Positions 23,629-34,231 of a DNA stretch of 64,000 nucleotides are shown in pieces (within the stretch, counting starts at the first letter, position 1; each line of letters opens with the position of its first letter). The notes under the pieces were generated by a model. That model saw only the letters and a list, made by a program, of their open reading frames with translations. It did no database searches and was not told the DNA's origin. Source of the stretch: Laccaria trichodermophora. Lineage: Eukaryota; Basidiomycota; Agaricomycetes; Agaricales; Hydnangiaceae. Position numbers and translations under genes: made by a program. The stretch is from contig JACTVC010000029.1 of the NCBI GenBank assembly GCA_018417955.1, positions 186,001-250,000 of the forward strand, read 5' to 3'.

Positions 23629-26600
23629 TGTTGCATTCCAAATCTTTACTGCATCTCTCCACTGAGGCTCCCCTGATTGCGGACTAAAGGAGGAATTGTG
23701 GTTCATCAGCTCATGGAATAATTCCTTTTCAGTTGATGAATGAACTGGCAGGACTGGCTTGCGTGTTCCCTGCTTCTTGGCAAGAAACCAGTGTTGCTGA
23801 TCTCTGTCTACTGCAGGAACATATCCAGCCATTCCACTTGAGGTGTGTATCTCCTCAGGAATGGGAAGTATACCGATTTCTTCTGTTGTTGGAACATAAA
23901 GGTTGCTGTTGACCCAACCACTAATCGGAGCAGGACACACAAACATGTCTTGGAGTGCAACTTGTAGTTCCTGCAACTGGTTTGTGATCCATATTGAGAA
24001 ATGACCATGATAATGTTGGCCTGTTGAATTGTAGGTACTCATCTAGCAAATTATTATGGTGAGGCAATAGATTTTGGTGTTCGAGATAAATCACATACCA
24101 GAAGGTTGAGACACAGGGTGAAATCAAGAAGAGCTGCCTGAACATGATGAATAGAGGCACCAAACTTGGGTAGGCGTGAGCAAATATGTGTATGAACACC
24201 ACCTTCAGTAGAGTTCGTTCCACAAGCACATCTGTAAATTGGGAGGCCACCAGCCTTTTTATCCAAACCTATCACAGTATAGAGGGGAATACCAGGGGGG
24301 TCTGATAAATAGCTGTTTTTGATCAAATCAAGAATATTCTTCACTGTCTTCCAATTATCAGCTGTAAAAAGGGGCTTTTTTGAGTCAGAGTCAACCAATG
24401 GACCATAAGTGCAGAAAACTTTAGCAACAAGAGGATAGAGGATGTTGGGAGGAGGAATTATGTGCTTGCATCGTGCTTGGAGCCATTGTGGGGAAGAATT
24501 CCGAAGCATTTCGTAGGTACGTTGAGGAGCTTGAGTTGAACCCCATATATTTATCCGAGTCCTATCTTCTTCATCTGGAATGAAAATTGCATCTCGGAGT
24601 TCACAAGTAAATTGTTTCCGAAGCCCATGAGTTGCAGAAATATAAAACATGTTGAACACATGCCAGACATCCTTCAAGACACGACTGTGAATGGTGCTAT
24701 CCCAGTCTTCTGGATCATGGCCCAATATCTCTCCTCCAAATGCTACACTTTCGGGATCAACATTTCCAAGAAACTCCAAGGATGTGGAAGAATCAGAGAG
24801 GTCTTGTGTTAGGAGATTGCCTATAGATGCACCATCTTCAGTTTCAACTGTAGAGCCCTGTAGGTCTGGGTGTGAGAGCGAAGGAGGATGGATGGGCAGT
24901 GATGGTGGGGCTTGAGTTTGAAATGTAGTGGGGCTATATGTTTGCAAGTGACTCTGCAGGGAAACAATTGTAAAAGGCACCAATCCAAAGTTACTCAAGA
25001 GTCGTTTTCCATGAGTTGTAATGATTGCACCAGGTACACAGACCTCCAGTACCTCAACAACAGTTCGCGATGGAGAAATGTTAATTCCATTAAAAACTTT
25101 ATCATCTTTGTGTGGCGAGATTTGTCCAGTCGCGATAATGGTGGTGTTATCAGTGCTGTAGAGAAGGACTGGAGTGTGTGCGTGGAATGAGGTTGGAAGT
25201 GGGGCTGGGACATGGAGCTTTGAAAGTTCCTCATAGATACAAAGAGAAACATAAGCATCCTTGGCAGCATAAGACAATTGCTCAGCCATTAGCACCCTAT
25301 TTTCCCATGCTTGGCTGACATGCTCTGGCACATTCTTATTGAGACATTTCTGAAGAACAAGAGCACAGAGATCAGATAGGCTGCACTTCGAGATATTTGT
25401 GACCATGCATCACTCTTTGGCATACTTGGCTAGATCAAGCCCACCAACAAACAGTGTTGAGGAAGAGCACATATCTTGAAGATGCAACAGATCAGAGTCA
25501 ACCAGCCAGCCAGCTTTTTGAATCCAAGAATGTGAAAGTAGCAATTGCAATTTATGTGGCAATCAGCCTTTCTTGAGCATTTCACTAACCTTTCAGAAAA
25601 ATAAGTAACATAATGTACATCAAACATGCCAGCTTACCTGGAGAACATATACCTGGTTCTGATATGCTATCTGGATGACTGCAGTTTTTCCACCATTTCG
25701 GACATAGCCCTGTGGTGAGAGCTCCACATTCCACTCAGAGTCAAAACCCACAATGATATACCCATCATCCTGTGGTACGTCTTCTAGAATCGTTGAAAGT
25801 GCATCATTAATTGATGCAACAGTGTCTTTCGGTAGAATCTTGACAGCTGATGTGAGTTTGAAAGGCTCCAAATGAGCATACCTCTCCACAGGAACGACAC
25901 CCTCACATAGTGATGGGAACACATTCTCAAGAAACTGCCTGTCTGCTGGCATGTCTGTGTAGAAGAGTTTTGGCTGGAGATGACCATAACAGATAAGAGA
26001 TTCCCGCATGTGCACTAAAGCCAATTCAAACTGTGAGTGAGACTTTGTTGCAACAAAGTTCATGGCACGAATTTGTGCCTTCTCATTTGTTACTGTGAGC
26101 AAGGCAGTGAAGACCTGTTCCCCCTCAACCCTTGCAATATGTTTAGTTATCTAAAGGGTAAGTTAGTTTGAGTCATAAGACCCAGTAGGTTAAGTGTACA
26201 TGCCTTATGACTATGGTCAATCACACAAATTTCTGCAGTTAACATGGCCATTTGTTGGTTAAAAACATGCTGATACTCCTCAATGAATTTACAGTACATG
26301 TTGTGCAGCCATTGGGAGCTCAGAGTAAATCCATGTCGACCATGGCTGCTTACATCATCAAATGGCAGAAACACCTTGTATCACTGACCTGTCCAACGAT
26401 CCAGTCCATCACAATGAAGAGCGAGGTGCTGGAGATACTGCAGCTGGAGTTTGTCATGAGCAAGAAAATGTTGGACGCGAAGAGCATCACAGAATTGCTT
26501 GGAACCCATTCCATTCTGGAAGCATGATCACATCCAGGAGAAAAGAGTATTTGACATTGCAGTGCGATAACTCATCAGCACCGGAAACTCAGCAGCGAGG

Positions 26601-28280
26601 GAAGGAGGGAGTACTTTCAGAATGCAGGGGTCCCAGCTTTGGAATGTGAGTGTGTTCTTCCCAGATTTCATGTTGATGCACCAACGGCATCAATAATGAT
26701 AACCAATCATCCAAAATGTTGAGTTGGAATCAACACATCGACGAGGGTGTGAGATGTGGGTGTGGCGATGAAGTGGCCGTTGGCAGTTTGGACATGGAAT
26801 TCGGTTGCACAGCACTTCAGGATCCCATAGGAAGAATCAGGGATTGTACAAGTCTGGAGGTGATAGACCAGGCTGTTGGAGGAGAAAGAAGGTCAACTTT
26901 TGGGGGAACCAGAATGTTTGATGCTGTGCATATAGAGGTGGTAGTCCATTCATGTCACGCTGCTTCGATTCCTCGACCTTGGCATTGAATGGCGCAAGTA
27001 GCCAAGCAGGCAGTGGTTGCTGTTTGTGTGGTTTAGGGCTTGGTACACCATCCACGCACACTGGTTCATCCTTGAATTCATCGCCGTCATCTTGTTCCTC
27101 ATCCTCTTCACCAATCCCCTCCCCAACTCTGTCTTCATCATTGTCAATAGCCTCAGCTCTGCGCTGTGGATCTTCATCAGGTATGACCTGTGGAGGCATA
27201 CCAGCACCTAATTACGGAATATCCAAGCCATCGGCAGTGGCTGCGATTGGCGTTATGCTTGCTGCAGCAGCATTGTTGATGCTAGGCGTGGTAGGACCTG
27301 ATGAAACAGGGACAGCTTGGGAAGCGTTCATAACTGGAATTGACGATGAAGGGAGGTGGGATGGCACCACAGTGGCTGATTGCATGCATGATCCTGAGCC
27401 AGGTACAACCTACTGAGAGCTAAGCAGAATGTTTCAGCAGAGGCGTTCATGACTTACCACTTTTCCGAACTGAATTGAGATGGGGGGGAGTGCAACCTCC
27501 TTTCTTGGTCACCCTCTCAGTTGCTTTGCAGCTTCAGATGCTTCATTCCCTCCCTTGCTGTGAAGCTCCCTCAACTTCTGCTTATGGCCAGTTCCTGGAG
27601 GCCTGCCTCGTCTCCATTTGGCCCATGGATTTCGGGTTTTTGAACCTTTGGTCAGCCACGTTTACAGGATGCCTCTGGCAATGTTGACGTTGTCGGCATG
27701 GCTTGAAGATTTTGAATAACGAGACGGTCAGGGTTAGAGCTGTTTGTGGGTGAGTTGGGGTGGAGATCTGTATCGGCAAGGTTGGTGATAGCTGGATGTC
27801 AACCTTGGATGTCAACCTTGGAATAGGGTCCCCAGCTGCAGAACATGCAAGCTGTGGTGTCGAGAAAGACAAGGTGAAGTTTCGCGTCGATGTTGATGCA
27901 AAACCTGAAGTTGGCATTACATCACCACCATCTTGATCTGGAGGATTGATTGACATGAGTAAACTGTGTGCATTTGGAAGTAGTTTGTGTACCTGTTATG
28001 CTGTTGGCTTCAAACCCGACGTCCTGTGAGTTCAACGACCTGCTTTGAGGACAAAGGTTGTCAAACGAGTGATGAAAGTACACAGTGTAGCTTACCTGAA
28101 GAAGTTCGTATCTGGTGAGCTGCTTTCAGGTACAAAAGGGCCTGTGTTGACTTCTGGCATCAGTGAGTCACTGGGCAGACAATCTATGTTCATTGCACCG
28201 AGGTTGTAACGTGAGTGCACACTTCCTGAGGAGTTTTCCTTCGAGGCCAAAAGAGTCAAGAACACAACCCCAATAGTCAT
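23629..28280 (-). pseudogene. TE1 main coding region: zinc ribbon, transposase core, 3'-5' exonuclease
   Basis: Exons read (high to low): about 28280-28095, 28050-27985, 27956-26204, 26150-25640, 25590-24090 and 24042-23629. The N-terminal part is Pro/Ser rich, then acidic. It is followed by P-L-P-A-W-L and a zinc ribbon with C-P-N-C (near 26790) and Y-x-C-R-W-C (near 26685), similar to what I recall as the DUF6729 type. The transposase-like core has I-D-H-S-H-K (near 26215) and F-Y-T-D-M-P (near 25957). The exonuclease has G-F-D-S-E-W (near 25740), D-S-D-L (near 25480) and Y-A-A-K-D-A-Y (near 25255). A conserved block Y-R-C-A-C-G-T-N follows near 24235. Minus-strand stops lie at 27212, 26837, 26690, 26528, 26381, 25563 and 25410 (lowest base of each codon). 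One intron (26203-26151) starts with GC. Confidence 0.75.
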
Positions 28281-28387
28281 GTGTATTTATTTTTCAAACT
28301 CAGTATCCGGAATCGCTATCAGCTACCAGTACTCATAAGCAGCCCAAAAAATAAGATTTGCTTGAAAAAACGTGCAGCGCATTTTCA

Positions 28388-28482
28388 CTGTCCCAGAGAG
28401 ACTCGAACTCTCAATCTTCTGATGATTGGAGATCTTTCTTGCTGTAACAGTTGGACACCATAACCAACTAAGCCATGGGACA
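28388..28482 (-). tRNA. tRNA-Asn(GTT)-like gene, probably rearranged
   Basis: The acceptor stem TGTCCCA/TGGGACA is perfect. It is followed by T-G, a D-arm with AGTTGGTTA, an anticodon 5' stem TCCAA and loop CTGTTA (anticodon GTT), and at the 3' end a perfect T-arm GAGAG-TTCGAGT-CTCTC. The 3' anticodon stem TTGGA is missing in this orientation. Instead, its reverse complement TCCAAT occurs in the extra sequence between the two halves. It may be an intron-bearing tRNA with a small inversion, a pseudogene, or the head of a SINE. Confidence 0.45.
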
Positions 28483-28954
28483 TGAGTTCCAGGGCAACTT
28501 GCTGCACCCCAAGTGTTTTCTAAATTATTAATACATTGTTTGTTCAATTTTCAAATGTGAAGTGAAAAATGAACTAAAATTGGCCACTGTGAACCCACCC
28601 TCCTTGAAATTGTCAAAAATGAGATGAAAAATGGAAGAGCATGTTTCGGCACCCTAGCAGCCTTGAGCTCTGCATCTCACTGCCGACCCCACTCTATCTT
28701 ATCACTTCTCAAATACTATCCGTCAGCCTCATACCTTCCTGAACAATTAGTCTTCAGTTTATTGAAAGTGGTTTATCTCATTTTCTTTGCTCATTTCGTA
28801 GTATGCACGGTAAATAAAATGAGGTAATTGCCATACTACATATGGTGCAACAACAAAAGGAACAGACAACACCGAAACACCCTTTGGCAACAAGACAAAA
28901 AATGGATGAAAAATGAATAGGGGTGCTCACAGTTCTCGTTTTTAATCCATTTTT
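28483..28954. other. Intergenic, no gene seen
   Basis: AT-rich sequence between the tRNA-like gene and the copia LTR. No reading frame with motifs. Confidence 0.4.
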
Positions 28955-29207
28955 TGTTGGATAGCCATAGTGGACCAGCAACTCCAGCACGCCGATGCTG
29001 TGCGCACTCGTGCACATGCTCAACCTATCTGGGACTAAGTAGTACATTGTAGTATATTCTCTGGGACTAAGTAGTACATTGTAGTATATTCTTGGTATAT
29101 TCTAGTAATTACAGATTGTAGTATATAAGGAGGGCTCAAGAGCTCTCAATCATTACCTTCTTACTTTTATAACCCCTTGTATTGCTGCTCCAACAGGTTA
29201 TGGGCCC
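28955..29207 (+). mobile_element. Second copia-type LTR with primer-binding site, internal region lost
   Basis: The probable LTR is 28955-29195, TGTTGGATAGCC...CTGCTCCAACA (TG...CA with TGTTG/CAACA ends), followed at 29196-29207 by GGTTATGGGCCC, the same primer-binding sequence as in the complete copia element. It contains a TATA-like TATATAAGG near 29122. No gag follows, so only the left end of an element remains. Confidence 0.65.
29028..29091. repeat. 32-bp tandem duplication inside the LTR
   Basis: 29028-29059 and 29060-29091 are perfect direct copies beginning TCTGGGACTAAGTAGTAC. Confidence 0.85.
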
Positions 29208-29225
29208 TGAGCCCTAAACATTGGT

Positions 29226-29509
29226 CATGGTAGGACCCCTGAAAATACCCTTGGAACCCAGAACCCAATCTGGAAAAAAATTCTGAAAAAAATTGGTGAT
29301 TTTAAGCGAAAATTTGGTGTTTTCAAGTGAAAAAAGCAAAAATAGAGGTTTTGGATAACTCAGATCTATGTCCTGATAAATTTTGCCCATACCTGGACTC
29401 AGATCTGCCATCCAGATAGAAATTGTCCAAAACTGTCCAGATAAAAATTCCAAAAATTTCGACTTTTTGGATCTGGGTTCGAAGGGGAATTTCAGGGGTC
29501 CTGCCATGG
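29226..29509. mobile_element. MITE-like element with long inverted ends
   Basis: The first 40-odd bases (CATGGTAGGACCCCTGAAAA...) reappear inverted at the right end with few changes, including a shared block for GAACCCAGA. Length about 284 bp with no coding capacity. Target duplication not clear. Confidence 0.55.
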
Positions 29510-29576
29510 TGCCATGTTTGGAACCAAAAAGATGCCCAATTTGGACATAATTCTGAAAGTGGTAGTCCCATCAGAC

Positions 29577-32500
29577 TAGTGTTGCTGCAGTTTGGTCAGG
29601 TCCAGTTACAGTCTAGTTTTGCTGGTTTAGGTAATGGATTGATGGCTAATCCAAATCAAACTGGGTAACGAGGTTCAGTTTCACCATAACGCCGTTTCAA
29701 ACCAGTAAACCATCAGTTTCAAGCCTAATATGGAAAGCAAGGTGTTATCTACTCTACAGTTGCCAGTAAAGACTTAATATACACATTAACATCCTCTGGA
29801 ACAGCATTCTCTCCATCTTGGATGGACTTAATGAACTCCAGGACATCTTCCCGAGATGTTCCCTGTGTGAAATCTAAGGATTGACCAGATTTTAGAGAAA
29901 ACTTTAGCATCTGCAGCATTTCCATCAAGTCCTCGCCAATTCAGTTTTGACGATGGGTCATGGTCTCCTTTGCAGATGAAAACACTCTTTCACATGGAAC
30001 AGCAGACCCTTGGATTGCTAGATAGTCCAAGGCTGCCAGGAAAAGAGTAGGATAACGAAGTTGATTTTCCTATATGTATCTCAATATGGTGATACCTAAA
30101 AAAGGAGGGAAAGCGAAAACACACCTGCCAATACATGAGATTGCTTGTTCCTGTTGACAAGTCATTGAGGTAATGATTGATTTTGTCATCCAGGGAACTG
30201 CTCCTGTGTGCATCACACCTTTACAAGCCCAAAATGTTGTCTGCTGTCTGGTGAGCCAATGAACCTTGAATTGAGTGGCCCTGGATGGCTCATGATCAAA
30301 GAGGGGTATAATCAGTAGTGCGCAATGCTGGCGCTGATTCTGGTGGGTTGGTTGGTGTGATGGGTGCACCTGACTGGGGTGATGTAGCAGTGTGCCTCTG
30401 GTAATAAGGAAGAAGCTAGACATAGCAGATATCTTTTAGTTTAATGGTAGCACTGCATTGAATTAATGACACACTGTCTGCCAGATAAGATTTTTGACTT
30501 GACTGTGCTGGGAGCTTTCGACATGACTAAGTTTCATCGATGGACTCAAAACTTTCAAAATTGGTGCAAGAGTTTAGTAGATCATCTGAGGTATAATAAG
30601 GAAGCTCAACTCACACATGGAGATCATGTATGCAGGGACGAGCTCAGCCTGATTGTGATATGCATCAAGCTTATCAACCCTGGCCTGAATAATATCAAAG
30701 TATGGCTCATCCATACTTTCCTGCAGCTCATTCCACACAGAAACCATCACGTCAAAGGCTGGCAATGCATTACATAAAGTAGGAGTCTTTTCTGCAGAAA
30801 GCTTTTGTTGAAACGCTTCTGGCACCTTTCAGTGTGTCAGAACAAAGCCAGATAAAAGCAGTTTTGTGGCTCACCATGAGAATTTCCCATGCAGCTGCAA
30901 GTCCATCCCATTCTTCAGATGAGAGTTTAAACTTCTCCAAGTCCTGAAACTCTCCAGATGAGCAAATGTCATCCAGAGGCTACAAAAATGTAAGAGAAAT
31001 GATCAAGTGGTCAAAAGTGAATTAAATCACATACTTTTTCTAGATGCAATGCCTGTTCAATCATGTATAGAGTTGAGGACCAGCAAGTATCAACATCATG
31101 TAAAAGCTGAAGATCAAGGTCATATTTTTCACAGATCTCTGAGAAGTGCTGGCAGCGGAGCGACGAAGCCTGCACCTATGATATTGTAATTAGGTCAATT
31201 TGGAGAGCTGACAAATAATACATACTGCCTGAACTAGTGCACAGAGAGTGCTGATTGGGTCGGTGTGATTGCCTGTAGTGGAGCCATAGTCAGATCTTGC
31301 CAGAGCGGCAATAACTGCTTTACAAGTGAGATTAATGATGTGAGGAAAACATCTTAAATTGATCAGCTTGTTAAATATCCTTGTTAAATTGACAATAATC
31401 TTACCAGATGCGATTTTTAGTGCAGTCAAATGGGATCCCACATGCACAAAGTTCACATTCAAGGGAAACCATGAAAGTGTCATTGTTGGATGCATTATCC
31501 AACGTCACCCAGCCAATCTACCATGACCCTGTTGTGATGCAAAACTTTCATATTCATATTAACAAGTGCTTACCACAGAAGCAATGGAAAGTCGATCAAT
31601 AATATAAAGAAAAGCTTGACAAAGATGTTCACCATCATGACAGCCAGGAACACAGTGAAAGCCAATTAATTCAGCACACAACTTAAGCTCATATTGTGGC
31701 CCTTCTGGAGTGTGTGTCACCTTTGTTTCAATCCAGTGAGCAGTGATGGCCATGGATGGTGATAGATTTGGATCTGTCCACATGTCAGTTGTTACTGAGA
31801 TCTTGCCAAGTGCATCCTTCCAGAAGAAAGATAAGCACAAAGTCAATTGTAAACAAGTATGGCATACCTTGATCTCTTCTTCAAGGCCTTTTAAATGCTC
31901 ATCCCAGATTTCCTTCACATGGTTTTGAATAGTGGTCCGATGAGGAATATCAGAATCCTTGAGATCTTGTTGAAGGAGCAAGAAGATTTGACGTAGGTGA
32001 GGACTTTCGATAATATTTAATGACTACCATAAAAAAATCATCTAATACATATCACCAGAGTAACTGAAGTCATACCTGGTCATCTGCAATGATAAACTGT
32101 GTAATGGCATCTACAAATGCCTCATATGAGTACTCATGGATGTCCTCCAGCCTCTCCTTCAACAATGTTGATTGAGAACTGCTTTGCCCTTTGCTGGCAC
32201 GATAACTCACTACAGCGTGCTTGGAAATTTCAGCCATAATCAGAATCTTGAACTGGTCACAACCATCAACCCACTGTCCAAGATGGAACTTCATAAGATG
32301 GGCACAAAGTGAACTGGTTCCAGTCTCGTGGCTGAAGCCAAAAACTTCATAAGTGGGATCAATGGAATGTTGGTGTCTATGGCACAAACCAGTCAACAGA
32401 TTATTTGCGTCATAAAAAATTAGTGACTTACTCGCAAAAGGCACAAACTTGTTTCTCATTCTCAATCTTGAAGAAGGTACAGACATCGGGAGCACCTTTC

Positions 32501-34231
32501 TTTCTGTTGTTTCTAGCAGTATGGGTAGGCCCACTGGGGTTGGTGGTTGAGGACTGACTTGGAGAAGGATTTGCTGTACTATGCCTGCCGGCTCATGGAG
32601 AACCACGGCTCCTCAGTGGGGGTGAACCAGAAATAGAGTGGCTTGGGCTTGGTTCAGCAAAAGATTCCTTGCTTGGAGATCTAGTGGGTGTGGATGATGT
32701 AAGAAGCCTTCACCAGGAGGTAAGCCATCAGTGGATATGAACGGATTTGAGGGACTGTCAGGAGTTGGGACAGTAAAATCTGACCAAAAAGCATGAGCAC
32801 ACCAATGGTACACATAGAAAGGGGCATTACCTTGGAGTGGCATAGGAACTTCAGAAATGCTGACTGATTGCACTGCTTGAGGCTCACACTGATCATTTGA
32901 AGTAGCTACAACAATAAGTGTTTGGTCAGTCCTGTTTCTTGAAAGACAGAGTAGACGAAATGCACCTTGTTGGAATTGAAAACATATTTCGGCTGCTCTG
33001 TTTGGATGAATGTGTGTACCTGGCATGTCTGCTGAGCCTCCTCAACTGCGACTGCGGCCACGACTGCGCCGATTATTCTGTGAGTTGTTTGTGTTGTTAG
33101 AACGGGGTGGCATACTTCTGGGGCAACTTCGTGTCAAAGAGGGTTTTTATTAAGAATCTGTTTCCAATACAATGTGGGACACATGACGTCTCAATCCCAT
33201 TCCTACAAACATTCTATTAATTTATTTGAAACAGAAAACAACCTCAATGGAAAGCAGCCTGCAGTGCGTTGGCATGTACTGATCACAGGGAAAATAGGAA
33301 AGAGAGGATGTATCCAGGATATGGAAGAGGGTACAAGAAATCGCTTCATGTTAACTGTGGCGAAACAACAAAGAAGGTGTGTTGTTTCAATTCCAGCAGG
33401 CAGTGGAAATGACAGACAACTCACCTATGCCTGCCATGAGCCATGCTCTATGTACCTAACATATCACACTTCTCCCTAATCATCACATTGCTTGGCTGAA
33501 GAACGCGGAAAGTCATCTGGTCCAACCGCTTGCCAACCTGGTGGCAGATAATTTTGAAAGGAGAGTGGGGAACATGAGTAGTTGTTATGAGACAGGGGTG
33601 TTGGAAATCAAGATTGAGGCTGTTTGAAGCAGTGTTGATGTCCCCCATTTTGTGGGTCGTCTGAAGTGGGGTGTTGCTGGGGGGGAGAGTGTTGCAGAAG
33701 TAGGCTGTGACATTCATGATGGGATAGGTAAGTGTAGTCATGATTGTGGGGAGTCTGGATGAAAGTGTACCTCAGCTTTGAGTTGTGGACCAATGCAATG
33801 ACTTTGCATGCATAGGAGGGACAAAATTGGGAAGGAATGCACAAGGCAGAGAGTTGCAGAAGGACTGACAGCAAAGAATATCATGAAAGAGGTGTAACTT
33901 TAGGGCCAGACTTTTCACAAGTTGCAGGACGGAGACTCCTTGGCACTACAATGCTTGGCAAGGTCGCTGCAGGAGCAAAGTGGCATTGAGGAGGCCTCAA
34001 CGCAAGGGTGTTATCTAAGACAAGATCAACTGTGATGGTGCGACCCTCTGCTTACCATCTACTTCTGAATTAGGACTCAAACTGTTAGCATGACCAGTTC
34101 AAGCTGGTGAAAACCAGTTTTTCATGTAACTAAACCACATTAAGCAAGAAACTGGTGGTCTGGTTATAATGGTTCATTTTTGGTTTGGTTTATTGGTTCA
34201 ACCAGAACCAAGCCAAACCACGGCAACACTA
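29577..34231 (-). mobile_element. hAT DNA transposon, nearly complete
   Basis: The 4,655-bp element starts TAGTGTTGCTGCAGTTTGG and ends in the inverted form (TAGTGTTGCCGTGGTTTGG read inward). It is flanked by perfect 8-bp direct repeats CATCAGAC at 29569-29576 and 34232-34239. Eight-base duplication, short imperfect inverted ends and a BED-hAT transposase on the minus strand all define hAT. Confidence 0.92.
29749..33026 (-). pseudogene. hAT transposase, one nonsense codon visible
   Basis: A multi-exon minus-strand gene. A BED-type zinc finger is split by an intron: C-A-F-C near 32440 and C-A-H-L-M-K-F-H near 32290. The catalytic region contains T-D-M-W-T-D-P-N near 31770, the usual hAT motif. 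The C-terminal dimerisation region has S-A-V-P-C-E-R-V-F-S-S-A-K near 29990-29960 and ends at TAG 29749-29751. Introns of about 50-60 nt separate the parts. One in-frame TGA (29941-29943) interrupts the dimerisation region just after H-R-Q-N; CGA there would give the usual Arg. The N-terminal start near 33026 is not firm. Apart from that stop the copy seems largely intact. Confidence 0.8.

Larger units (their letters stand above)
14796..28280 (-). mobile_element. TE1: large element encoding a transposase-exonuclease fusion, interrupted
   Basis: The coding frame runs from about 28280 down to 14796 on the minus strand but is split by an 8.1 kb insertion (15483-23628). The upstream part ends in the middle of a conserved block (W-N-A-T just above 23629), and the same block continues as A-T-E-T-I-K-F below 15483. 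The join matches the uninterrupted W...A-D-G-K-T-I-F-Y-K block of TE2 (near 39535-39570). Net length without the insertion is about 5.3 kb. Terminal repeats and target duplication were not found. Class assignment (a cut-and-paste type DNA element) is inferred from the acidic core of the protein. Confidence 0.65.
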
